Position numbers and translations under genes: made by a program. The notes below the pieces were generated by a model. The model was not told the DNA's origin and made no database searches. It was given only the letters and a program-made list of their open reading frames with translations. From IMG/VR virus record IMGVR_UViG_3300029258_004290, positions 1-64,000 of that record: a DNA stretch of 64,000 bases; one strand, given 5' to 3'. The DNA is from a virus. Below, piece after piece: positions 30,472 through 38,503 of this stretch. Numbering within the stretch: the first letter of the stretch is position 1; every line of letters starts with the position of its first letter.

Positions 30472-31133
30472 CCGGCCTCAGGATAGGCGGGGAGAGCGAG
30501 CGCCCCCTCTCGCGGGAGCTGGCGCTGCGGGAGGCGCTGATGAAGGCCAGGTCGGGCCTCGTGCGGAAGAAGGTCACGGTCTCCCGCGGCGGCAGGACCT
30601 TCCAGACGACGGTGTGGGCCAGGCCGGATTTGACGGTCAGTGACCTGACCACCAGGCAGTACGAGGGCGTCCGGCGGGTCGTCGACGAGGCGATCGACTA
30701 CGCCAAGGACAAGTACTCGCCGTTTGCCCGCGCCGCGTTCGACAAGTACGTCGCGCACCGCAACAGCGGGCTGCCGCATCGCCAGGCCCTGGCAAGGCTG
30801 CGCGGCTCCCTGCAGAAGGAGCCGGCCGAGGCGGCCAAGAAGGGGGTCGGCGTCCCCAAGGACCTCGACGCGGCCTACGAGGAGAAGTACAAGGTCATGG
30901 AGGCCGCGGAAAAGGAGGCGCTGGCCGTCTTCAAGAAGCGCGGCATGAAGGTGCGCGACATCAGCGACCGCGCCGCCGACCGCCTCTCCGAGAACGTCGG
31001 CGACGAGCTGCAGGGCCTCATGGACAAGATCGACGAGGGAAAGCCCGTGTCCGCCAAGGAATGGAAGGCGGCGAAGGGCCGCGCCCAGGACCGGGGCGTG
31101 GACGCAATCATGGCCGCGATGGGAGAGACGTGA
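30468..31133 (+). CDS. signature-tag protein 1, unknown function
   Basis: This 221-residue protein has residues 26-53 carrying the shared signature (KARSGLVRKK, then SRGGRTFQTTVWARP). Upstream is RELALREALM, another part of the shared head. The body (60-221) is helical and charged with no recognised family. The GTG start overlaps the previous stop. Position beside portal and ADP-ribosyltransferase-like genes with the same tag suggests a virion or cargo role; that is inference. Confidence 0.6.
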   Translation: MTGLRIGGESERPLSRELALREALMKARSGLVRKKVTVSRGGRTFQTTVWARPDLTVSDLTTRQYEGVRRVVDEAIDYAKDKYSPFARAAFDKYVAHRNSGLPHRQALARLRGSLQKEPAEAAKKGVGVPKDLDAAYEEKYKVMEAAEKEALAVFKKRGMKVRDISDRAADRLSENVGDELQGLMDKIDEGKPVSAKEWKAAKGRAQDRGVDAIMAAMGET

Positions 31134-31765
31134 TGGACATCCGCCGGAAAATGGAGCTGCAAGAGCGCCTGAGGAAGGCCCGGGAGGGGCTGGTGGCCAG
31201 GAAGAAGACGGTCTACCGCAAGGGGAAGGCCGTGCAGACGACGGTGTACGTCAGGCCGGGCGAGAAGAGGGCGGCCGATAAGGAGGCGATCCGGGCCAAA
31301 GCGGGAAAGAAGCTGGCCGGCACAGGTAAAGCCGCGATGGACGCGGCCACAGAGGCGGCAAAACGCGCGTTAGGCGCCGACGCGGTTGTTAAGTACGGGC
31401 TGCGGACTGAGTGGGACAAGAAGCCGGAGTACTATGTGGAGACGAAGGACGCCGTTTATCCCGGCGCCAAGACTCCGGGCAAGGCGGTGGAGTCCGTGGT
31501 TTCCGAGCTCAGAAACCGGGCCGGCGACATGGGCTTTAAGACGATCGGAGAGGTGCTAGTTTACGAGCGGGGCCTCGGCCGGGCTTCGACCTTCGCCAAA
31601 AGGCTGGAAAGGGCCGGTTGGCACGAAGACGACGCGTACGACTTTGCGATCACTGCCTACGACGAGGCCGTCAGCAGGGCCACGAAGGGCGGGAAGTCCA
31701 TGACCGCCGAGGTCGCCAAGAAGGCGGTCGCCGCGGCGGCGAAGGCCGTAGAGGGGGAGGCGTAA
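31133..31765 (+). CDS. signature-tag protein 2, unknown function
   Basis: This 210-residue protein has residues 15-45 as a divergent copy of the tag (KAREGLVARKKTVYRKGKAV, then QTTVYVRPGEK). The body is helical with a middle part of lower GC (31330-31620) and a basic Ala-rich tail. The ATG overlaps the previous stop (TGATG). No enzyme motif is seen. Confidence 0.6.
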   Translation: MDIRRKMELQERLRKAREGLVARKKTVYRKGKAVQTTVYVRPGEKRAADKEAIRAKAGKKLAGTGKAAMDAATEAAKRALGADAVVKYGLRTEWDKKPEYYVETKDAVYPGAKTPGKAVESVVSELRNRAGDMGFKTIGEVLVYERGLGRASTFAKRLERAGWHEDDAYDFAITAYDEAVSRATKGGKSMTAEVAKKAVAAAAKAVEGEA

Positions 31766-32319
31766 TGGACCCGCGGAGGGTCCTGGCGAAGTCCCGCTTG
31801 GCCCGCGACGTCGAGGGGCTGCGCAAGGGCGTCTCGGCCAGGCGCCGGGCCAGGCAGGCCGGGGCGGCGGGCACGCTCGGCCTGGCGAGGCAGCGGATGA
31901 CCGGCGCGCCGCGGCCCGCGTTCGCGGCCAGGGTCGCGCTGCCGGGGGAGCGGCGCGAGTGGAAGGCCGGCACGCACCAGAAGACGGCCCAGGGCGGTTG
32001 GGTCAGGGTCGCGAAGACCGGGAGGGGCGCGAGGGTGAAGGGCCCGACGAACATACCGGAGGCGAACGCGATGGTCCGCGAGGCGATGCGGGGGGCGCGG
32101 GTCGTCGCCCGCATGGTCGGCGTGAGGCACGAGTACGCCGTCCGCGTGGGCGAGCGGGACGTGATGGTCGGCGACGACCTCGGGACGCTGGTGCACGCGT
32201 TCCAGCGTGAGCAGAAGAGGAAGGCCAGGGAAGTCAAGACCGCCGTGGACGGGGTGCGCGGCGACGCGTACTCGCCCGTCATGCGGGTGAAAGGAGCCAG
32301 GAATGTCGGCAGGAATTGA
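31765..32319 (+). CDS. basic protein in the tag cluster, tag absent or very degenerate
   Basis: This 184-residue Arg/Ala-rich protein has a folded C-terminal part (about 70-160) containing KAGTHQKTAQGGWVRVAKTG and HEYAVRVGERDVMVGDDLG. The latter resembles other phage virion segments but not the RGGRTFQTTV tag. The ATG overlaps the previous stop. The function is unknown. Confidence 0.55.
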   Translation: MDPRRVLAKSRLARDVEGLRKGVSARRRARQAGAAGTLGLARQRMTGAPRPAFAARVALPGERREWKAGTHQKTAQGGWVRVAKTGRGARVKGPTNIPEANAMVREAMRGARVVARMVGVRHEYAVRVGERDVMVGDDLGTLVHAFQREQKRKAREVKTAVDGVRGDAYSPVMRVKGARNVGRN

Positions 32320-32701
32320 CACCGCGCTGTCGCTGAGGGCGACGCTGCGCAAGGCGAAGGCGATCGGGGGCGGGCGGTTCGGCCTCGTCCGGCAGAAGAG
32401 GACGATCTCCCGCGCCGGGGGGACGTTCCAGACGACCGTCTACGTCCGCCCGGACAGGAAGGAGGCGAGGGCGATCAAGCCGGCGAAGGCCAGCGGCGCA
32501 CCCGGGGTCGCGGCGCAAGCGAAGTCTGACGCGCTGAAGACGCAGAGGGCCCGCAAGGAGCGCTTCGACAAGGTGTACTCCGAGTACAACCAGGCGCTGG
32601 CGAAGCTGAGGCCGACGGACAAGACGGCCGCGGCGGAGACGCTCCGCGCCATGCACCGGGGCCTGCAGCTGGCGAAGAACATCCTAGAGGGAGGCGGCTG
32701 A
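32303..32701 (+). CDS. signature-tag protein 3, small
   Basis: This 132-residue protein has residues 17-53 as the tag (KAKAIGGGRFGLVRQKRTIS, then AGGTFQTTVYVRPD). It is followed by a helical segment of about 75 residues (RARKERFDKVYSEYNQALAK). With little beyond the tag, it may show the minimal functional unit. It overlaps the next gene by one base. Confidence 0.6.
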   Translation: MSAGIDTALSLRATLRKAKAIGGGRFGLVRQKRTISRAGGTFQTTVYVRPDRKEARAIKPAKASGAPGVAAQAKSDALKTQRARKERFDKVYSEYNQALAKLRPTDKTAAAETLRAMHRGLQLAKNILEGGG

Positions 32702-34539
32702 TGAGCATCGAGAGGGAGCTGATCCGGCGCGACGCGCTGCGGAAGGCCCGCCGGGGCTGCGGCGCGGGGAACGCCGTCGCCGGCAGGGGCGGCAGGCCGC
32801 TGACCGAGGAGGAGCGCCGCAGGCGCCACAAGCGCCTGACCGGCGAGGACGAGCCGCCCCCGCGCGGGGCCGGCCGCCGCGAGGGGCTGAGGAAGGCGAG
32901 GGGCCGCGAGGGCCTCACGCCGCAGAAGAAGACCGTCACCAGGGGCGGCAGGACCTTCCAAACGACCGTGTACGTTCGCTCGGGTGAGAAGCCGGCCGGC
33001 GACGGGGGCAAGAAGGACAAGGCCGCCAGGGAAAAGGCCGGCTACGTGTTCCGCAACCGCGCCGCGCGGAGGATCTTCAGCCGAATGGAGAAGTTCGCCC
33101 CGGACCCGTTCGGCAACAAGGCGGACCGCGCGGCGTGGGACGCGGCGGAGAAGGCCTGGGTCGACGCCACGGTCGCCGGGGCCACCAAGACCCCGGCCGA
33201 CGACGCGGCGGTCGCGGCCGCCAAGAAAGCGCGCGCCGCGCACGCCGGCGAGGAGTTCAAGGAGAAGGGCGCGCGGGAGATGAAGTTGTCCGCGGAGGGA
33301 AAGACCGGCGTGAAGCAGGGCGAGGCGGCGGAACCGGCAAAGTGGTCCACGGCGGGGGTCGCCAGGGCCGCCGCGAGGGACGCGGCCAGGAAGATGCTCG
33401 CCGGGGCCAAGGCGGGCCCAAAGGAGTCCGGCGCGGAGGCGGCCGGGCGCCGGGACAGGGAGGCCGAGGCCCTGGCGAAGAAGATCGAGGGCGCGGTCGC
33501 CGCCGAGATCAAGGGCCTGGACCCGAAGAAGTCCGCGACGCTGAGCGCGGCGATGCGCGTCGCCAGGGCGGAGGCGGTCCGGGAGTCCGGCGGCGTCGCC
33601 AGCGCCTCGCAGGCGCGGGACGAGATCGATGACCCCTTCGTGACGGAGGTCAGCCAGGAGATGGGCCTCGAGGTTATGTCCATCCTGGGCATTGAGGAGC
33701 CGGCCGGGAAGTCGTTCGACGAGGCGTACGCCGCCGGCCACAACGCCTACGTCGCGGCGAGGATGGCCGGGCGGTCTGTGAAGCAGGCCGAGGGGGACGC
33801 CGTGTCCGCCGCCGCCGCCATGGCGGAGCGGATGAAGGAGGAGGACCCCTACGACGAGTTCCGGGAGCGGCGGGTCGCCGAGGCGCAGGCGCGGGCGAAA
33901 GGGAAGGCCGGCGGGCCGAAAGCCGCGGCCAGCAAGAAGAAGATGGAAGGCATGACCGTCGGCGAGTGGATGTCCGAGGGCCGCCCGCGGCGCCCGTCGC
34001 CCAGGAAGAGGGGCCCGGCCGCGCCGTGGCTCGGGCCCGCGGAGAAGTCCACGGCCATCGGGCGTGAGCTCGGCCGCAGGGAGGCCCCAAAGGGCGGAAG
34101 GGCCCCATCCAAGGAGAAGGGGACCTATGAGGAAAGGATGCACGCGAAGTTCACGGGCGCGCTCCCGAGGGACGAGCGGCGGGCCGAGTACTACAAGAAG
34201 AACATCAACCGCCTCAAGAATCTGTCGGCGAAGGGCAACGAGACGGCGTGGGAGACGGTCGCCGACATGGAGCTGGACAGGGCCTTCGGCTTCCCGAAGG
34301 GTGTGACCATGCGGATCAGGAAGACCGGCAAGGGCTGGTTCGCCGTCGCGGACGCCACGCGCGTCTCCACCTACAACAAGACGCCGGAGGGGGCGCTCGG
34401 CAGCGCGCTGCATTGGCGGAAGATCGGCCGGACGGAGTATGGCAAGAAGAGGCCAGAGGCCAGGAAGTCCACGGCCATCGGGCGCGAGCTCGGCCGCAGG
34501 GAGGCCCTGCGCAAGGCCAGGCTGAGGGGGCTGATATGA
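32701..34539 (+). CDS. signature-tag protein 4, long helical, with internal duplication
   Basis: This 612-residue protein has the tag at 64-98 (KARGREGL, KKTVTRGGRTFQTTVYVR), preceded by an interrupted first copy (ALRKARRGCGAG near 12). The body is Ala/Lys/Glu-rich helix. The segment KSTAIGRELGRREA occurs near 449 and again near 589; the second copy runs into ALRKAR, which looks like the start of another tag. A globular part lies between the copies (about 500-580). No enzymatic motif is recognised. The gene looks assembled from modules. Confidence 0.6.
   Translation: MSIERELIRRDALRKARRGCGAGNAVAGRGGRPLTEEERRRRHKRLTGEDEPPPRGAGRREGLRKARGREGLTPQKKTVTRGGRTFQTTVYVRSGEKPAGDGGKKDKAAREKAGYVFRNRAARRIFSRMEKFAPDPFGNKADRAAWDAAEKAWVDATVAGATKTPADDAAVAAAKKARAAHAGEEFKEKGAREMKLSAEGKTGVKQGEAAEPAKWSTAGVARAAARDAARKMLAGAKAGPKESGAEAAGRRDREAEALAKKIEGAVAAEIKGLDPKKSATLSAAMRVARAEAVRESGGVASASQARDEIDDPFVTEVSQEMGLEVMSILGIEEPAGKSFDEAYAAGHNAYVAARMAGRSVKQAEGDAVSAAAAMAERMKEEDPYDEFRERRVAEAQARAKGKAGGPKAAASKKKMEGMTVGEWMSEGRPRRPSPRKRGPAAPWLGPAEKSTAIGRELGRREAPKGGRAPSKEKGTYEERMHAKFTGALPRDERRAEYYKKNINRLKNLSAKGNETAWETVADMELDRAFGFPKGVTMRIRKTGKGWFAVADATRVSTYNKTPEGALGSALHWRKIGRTEYGKKRPEARKSTAIGRELGRREALRKARLRGLI
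34045..34506 (+). repeat. 42-bp in-frame direct repeat pair
   Basis: The same 42 bases, with one T/C difference, occur at 34045-34086 and 34465-34506. They encode the same 14 residues, exactly 140 codons apart. Near-identity at DNA level points to a recent duplication or recombination within the gene. Confidence 0.85.
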
Positions 34540-35237
34540 CCGCCGACCAGGTCCGGCGCCGGCTGGCGCTTCTCGGGGAGCTGCGGAAGGCGAAGGGCCG
34601 GGCGCACGGCCGCGGCCACCTCGTCCCGCAGCAGAGGACCGTCATCCGCATGGGGAAGCAGGTGCAGACGACCGTGTGGGTGAGTCCGGGGGAGGCCGGG
34701 CCGACCGCGGAGGGCGAGGCGAAGCCGGCGGAGAAGAAGACCGGCGCCGACAAGCCGCAGGCCTCCCCGGTGTGGGAGGGTCCGGCGAAAGGGAGCGCGC
34801 AGTGGTGGGTGAGGCTCCGCCACGAGTGGGACTACTCCGGGCTCGGCCCGAGGGTCGCCGCCGTGCTCGGCAAGGTCGGGGGCGCCTCCGCCGAGGACTA
34901 CGACGCCGCGGAGGGCCGCGTCATGGAGAAGTGGTACGCGGCCTACGATGAGGAGGAGCCGAAGAAAGCGGACCCCGTGGCCATGCGCGCCGCCAGGGCG
35001 GAGGCGAAGAGGCTGGCGAAGCCCGCGCCGAAGAAGGACAAGTTCGCGGAGTGGCAGAAGGCCTCCGACAAGGCGTGGCCCACCGTCGACCGCGTCGCCA
35101 GGGACCACGGCCTGGGCAAGGAGGAGCGCGGCCGGTTCCACACGGAGCTGTCCAATGCGATCATGGAGGGGAAGCCGACCGGCCCGATCGTCGGCAAGTA
35201 CATCCCGAAGAACCCGGCCGTCCGCCACCGCTACTAG
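34536..35237 (+). CDS. signature-tag protein 5, unknown function
   Basis: This 233-residue protein has residues 18-55 as the tag (KAKGRAHGRGHLVPQQRTVI, then KQVQTTVWVSPGE). The body is helical and ends in a globular region (RVARDHGLGKEERGRFHTEL). The ATG overlaps the preceding stop (ATGA). No known family is recognised. Confidence 0.6.
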   Translation: MTADQVRRRLALLGELRKAKGRAHGRGHLVPQQRTVIRMGKQVQTTVWVSPGEAGPTAEGEAKPAEKKTGADKPQASPVWEGPAKGSAQWWVRLRHEWDYSGLGPRVAAVLGKVGGASAEDYDAAEGRVMEKWYAAYDEEEPKKADPVAMRAARAEAKRLAKPAPKKDKFAEWQKASDKAWPTVDRVARDHGLGKEERGRFHTELSNAIMEGKPTGPIVGKYIPKNPAVRHRY

Positions 35238-35357
35238 CAGGCACAACCTGCCCCCCTCGCCCGAAGCCAGGGCCGGGGAGCCAAAATAGCTACAGACTAG
35301 CCCCGCGGGCTCGGACCCGGCGCCGTCGCAGTGGCGCGGCAGCCGGGCAACCGCGCG

Positions 35358-35375
35358 CGCCCGCAGAGGCGGGCG
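35358..35375 (+). promoter_or_regulatory. hairpin in the gap before a beta-helix gene
   Basis: CGCCCGC and GCGGGCG form a 7-bp stem with an AGAG loop inside the 165-base gap 35238-35402. The gap otherwise holds an AT-richer patch near 35282-35299 and the ribosome site AAGGAGAGTG. No promoter can be defined with confidence. Confidence 0.3.
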
Positions 35376-35402
35376 AGGCGAGCCGGGGGCAAGGAGAGTG
35401 GA

Positions 35403-36449
35403 ATGCTGCCTTCGACAACGACACTGACCGCGAAGCAGCAGGACCGCCTCGACCGCATGTGCCCCGCCGGGCACAACGCGGCGATCGGGACGGTCGTGCG
35501 CGGCGTCCAGACGGACATCGCAGACCTGCTGGGCTCGGCCTACGGGCCGGGGCTCACGCTCTACGTCGACGGGAAGTACGGGTCCGACGACGTCACCGTC
35601 GCCGCCCCGAACCGCTACCCCGCGAGCGCCGTCAACCACGGCACCACGTGGGCCACGGCGTTCAAGACCATCCAGGCCGCCCTGACGGTCGCGAGGGGCG
35701 CGGGCACGGGCTCCAACCCGGCGCTCGACAGCAACTACGACCAGGACCACCACGTCACGGTCGTGGTCGCGCCCGGCAACTACGCCGAGAACCTCATCAT
35801 GGTCGGCGCGGGCATCCGCCTGGTCGGCATCGGGGTCCCCGGCACGGACCGCGGCGTGAGCGTCACGCCCCCGGACATGAGCGGGAGCTACCCCGGGTCG
35901 ATGATCGTCCAGGGGTCCGGGCTCGAGATCGGGAACATCCTGCTCGTCAACAACTTCGCCTACCCGACCATGTGGTTCGACAAGATGCACTCCAGCTGGG
36001 TGCACGACGTCGTCTTCTACGGGGACGGGGACGCGACGAAGGCGTTCACCACGAACGGGATGAAGAACTCGATCCTGGAGCACTGCCGGATCAGCGAGTT
36101 CTCGGCGGCCGGCATCGAGGTCAATTACGACGCCAGTTCGCCCGACTACCTGATCGGGTCCCAGATCCGCCACAACCGGATCGGCCAGGGCTCGGGGACG
36201 GGCATCCTGGTCGACGTCAACCTCGTCGCCTACGACAGCTCGATCTACGACAACACGGTCATCGGGGCCCTGACGCTTGGGATCGACAACAACGCCACCG
36301 GCCCGATCGCGATCCACGACAACTTCGCCTGTATCGTCGACAACACGGCGCCGATCGAGAGCGCCTCGACCATCGGCGGGATGCACCGGAACGCGGTCGT
36401 CTACAACGCCAACGGGACGCGGACGTTCCCGTTCCCGGCGAACGCGTAG
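35403..36449 (+). CDS. right-handed beta-helix protein, probable virion fibre or spike
   Basis: This 348-residue protein has YVDGKYGSDD, then TTWATAFKTIQAALTVARGA and HVTVVVAPGNYAENLIMVGA, which mark the start of a pectate-lyase-type parallel beta-helix. Repeated short turns follow (NSILEHCRISEFSAAGIEV, DSSIYDNTVIGALTLGI). Such proteins form spikes or glycan-binding fibres. It lies among head genes rather than tail-fibre genes, so a head-attached role is possible. ATG 35403 has AAGGAGAG upstream; an earlier ATG at 35331 is less likely. Confidence 0.65.
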   Translation: MLPSTTTLTAKQQDRLDRMCPAGHNAAIGTVVRGVQTDIADLLGSAYGPGLTLYVDGKYGSDDVTVAAPNRYPASAVNHGTTWATAFKTIQAALTVARGAGTGSNPALDSNYDQDHHVTVVVAPGNYAENLIMVGAGIRLVGIGVPGTDRGVSVTPPDMSGSYPGSMIVQGSGLEIGNILLVNNFAYPTMWFDKMHSSWVHDVVFYGDGDATKAFTTNGMKNSILEHCRISEFSAAGIEVNYDASSPDYLIGSQIRHNRIGQGSGTGILVDVNLVAYDSSIYDNTVIGALTLGIDNNATGPIAIHDNFACIVDNTAPIESASTIGGMHRNAVVYNANGTRTFPFPANA

Positions 36450-36484
36450 GCGCGCCGGAAGCCCGAGGAAAGGAGAACAGGACA

Positions 36485-36664
36485 GTGAAGACGGAAAAGG
36501 TCCACGACGAGAAGACGGCCGCGGAGGTCGCCGCCGGATTCCGCAAGAGCGGCGTCGGCATGGCCCCCGAGCAGGCCGGGAAGATGTTCCCGCCCCCCTC
36601 CGAGGAGGCGCAGGCCGCGGCGAAGCCCGAGGCCGCGAAGAAGAAGGCCGGCGGGAAGAAGTAG
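36485..36664 (+). CDS. small charged protein
   Basis: This 59-residue protein starts at GTG 36485 after GAAAGGAGAACAGGACA. It has a helical N-terminus (TAAEVAAGFRKSGVGMAPEQ) and a Lys/Ala tail, and is probably disordered. The spacing and ribosome site support it. The function is unknown. Confidence 0.5.
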   Translation: MKTEKVHDEKTAAEVAAGFRKSGVGMAPEQAGKMFPPPSEEAQAAAKPEAAKKKAGGKK

Positions 36665-36725
36665 CACAGCCTTCGGCGCCCCCTTGGGGGGATTGACCGG
36701 GGGGTAGGCATCTAGCACTGCCTCC

Positions 36726-36745
36726 GGGGCCCGTCCGCGGGCCCC
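36726..36745 (+). terminator. possible terminator hairpin upstream of portal
   Basis: GGGGCCCG and CGGGCCCC form a perfect 8-bp stem with a TCCG loop in the 209-base gap 36665-36873. There is no U tract, so it may be a Rho-dependent or RNA-processing structure. The rest of the gap holds a short CCCCCTTGGGGG inverted repeat and the portal ribosome site. Confidence 0.4.
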
Positions 36746-36873
36746 CCTCGCCGCCGCCTCCCCGCGCCCGCCTAGGCCACGGGGACCCGGAACCCGCCGG
36801 ATCGCGGGCCGGGATGCGGGGGGCGGCGAGGAAGACCCGCGGGCCGACAGAACAAAGGAGAGAAGGGGAGAGC

Positions 36874-38502
36874 ATGGCGACCAAGAGCCTGAAGGACATA
36901 GGGAGCCCCGGCAAGCTGCTCGCGCAGCTGACCACCGGCGGCTTCGTCCCGTTCGCGGAGGGCGTGCGCCGGCGCGTGATGCGCGTCAGCTTCGCCGTCC
37001 TCGAGCGGATGGCCGACCGCAACCCGATCGCGAACGCGATCGTCAACAAGCGGTGCCAGCAGGTGCGGCCGTTCTGCCGCGTCTCGACCGACCCCGCGGA
37101 GAGGGGCTTCTCCATCCAGCCGAAGTCCGGCCTCACGCCGAAGATGAAGGAGGGGAAGAAGCCGCGGCGCATCGTCGAGCTCGAGGACTTCGTGATGAAC
37201 ACGGGGTTCGCCTACGAGCCCGACAGGGAGGACGACTTCCCGGACTTCGCGCAGATGCTGGTCCGCGACGTCCTCACCTTCGACCAGAACGCGACGGAGC
37301 TGCGCAGGACGAACGCCGGCAAGGTCTTCGACTACTGGTACATCGACCCGACGACCATCGCCCGCGCCGTCCCGATCGGGGGCGGCCAGGTGCACCACCC
37401 CTCGCCCGCGCCGGTCGGCGGGAAGGGCGCGGCATCGGCCACGCTCCGCTCCTGGATGGAGAGGGCGCGGGGCCCCAAGGGCCGGGACGTGCGCTTCGTG
37501 CAGCGCGAGCTGCAGAACAACCGGACGAAGATCACCGCGACGTTCACCGCGGAGAACATGATCTTCGACTACATGTACAAGAGGAGCCGGCAGCAGTACC
37601 GGGGCTACGGCTACTCGCCGCTCGAGCAGTGCATCGACACGGTGACCACGCTCCTGTTCGGACTCACCTACAACAAGGACCTCTTCATACGCGAGCGCCT
37701 GCCCAAGGGCTTCCTCAAGGTCATGGGCGACGTCGACGCGGCGACGCTCCGGGCGGTGAAGAACGCCTGGGTCGCGGAGATGACCGGCTACGGGGCGAAG
37801 TTCCGCGTGCCGATCATCCCCTCCGGCAAGGAGGGCGTCGGGATCGACTGGCAGGCGCTCGGCCAGTCCAACCGCGACATGGAGTACACCAAGCTCCTCC
37901 ACCTCATCATTTCCATCATGTGCGCCGTCTTCACCATCGACCCGATTGAGATCGGGATCAAGACGGACCTCGCGCCCCAGGGCCTCGGGCACTCCGGCAC
38001 TAAGCCGAAGATCGAGGAGAGCAAGGACACCGGGCTCGGCGCGCTCCTCATGTACATCGAGACCTACATGAACAAGATCCTCCACAAGGTGGACGAGGAC
38101 GTCGTCTTCAAGTTCACCGGCGTGAAGGAAGGGGACGCCAAGAAGAAGGCGGAGCTGCGGGAGATGCAGATCAAGCAGAGCCGGAGCGTCGACGACTTCC
38201 GCCGAGCCGACGGCCTCGAGCCCTACGAGGAGCTGTGGAGCAGCATCCCGCTGCGGCCCGAGATCGTGCAGCTGGTCCAGGCCGAGAAGCAGGAGCAGCA
38301 GATGGCCGCGATGGGCGGCGGGGCGCAGCCCGGCGGCGGGGAGGAACCCGCGGACGAGGGCGGGGACGGCGGCGAGGGCGGCCGGTTCTCCTGGGAGGTC
38401 GGCGAGGGGGACGCCGAGCTCGAGGGCGGGGCCGCGGAGAAGTCGCTAGCCTCCCTCGAGGACGCGCTCTTCAAGGGCGGGCCGTTGGAGGTCGTCATCT
38501 GA
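36874..38502 (+). CDS. portal protein
   Basis: This 542-residue protein forms the dodecameric DNA gate at one capsid vertex. The sequence has portal-like order: IANAIVNKRCQQV near the N-terminus, FDQNATELRR, YIDPTTI, YGYSPLEQCID, and a stem region with AVFTIDPIEIGI followed by an acidic, Gly-rich disordered C-terminus. ATG 36874 has AAAGGAGAGAAGGGGAG upstream. It lies between two groups of tag proteins and ends one base before an ADP-ribosyltransferase-like gene. Confidence 0.82.
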   Translation: MATKSLKDIGSPGKLLAQLTTGGFVPFAEGVRRRVMRVSFAVLERMADRNPIANAIVNKRCQQVRPFCRVSTDPAERGFSIQPKSGLTPKMKEGKKPRRIVELEDFVMNTGFAYEPDREDDFPDFAQMLVRDVLTFDQNATELRRTNAGKVFDYWYIDPTTIARAVPIGGGQVHHPSPAPVGGKGAASATLRSWMERARGPKGRDVRFVQRELQNNRTKITATFTAENMIFDYMYKRSRQQYRGYGYSPLEQCIDTVTTLLFGLTYNKDLFIRERLPKGFLKVMGDVDAATLRAVKNAWVAEMTGYGAKFRVPIIPSGKEGVGIDWQALGQSNRDMEYTKLLHLIISIMCAVFTIDPIEIGIKTDLAPQGLGHSGTKPKIEESKDTGLGALLMYIETYMNKILHKVDEDVVFKFTGVKEGDAKKKAELREMQIKQSRSVDDFRRADGLEPYEELWSSIPLRPEIVQLVQAEKQEQQMAAMGGGAQPGGGEEPADEGGDGGEGGRFSWEVGEGDAELEGGAAEKSLASLEDALFKGGPLEVVI

Positions 38503-38503
38503 C

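Noticed and set aside
31765-32319. Counting this protein as another full member of the tag family
   Set aside because: Although it sits in the cluster and has a KAGTHQKTAQGGWVRV segment, the RGGRTFQTTV core is missing.
36665-36725. A promoter suggested by ATTGACC near 36692
   Set aside because: There is no -10 element at 16-18 bases downstream, and the surrounding G runs make the match easy by chance.
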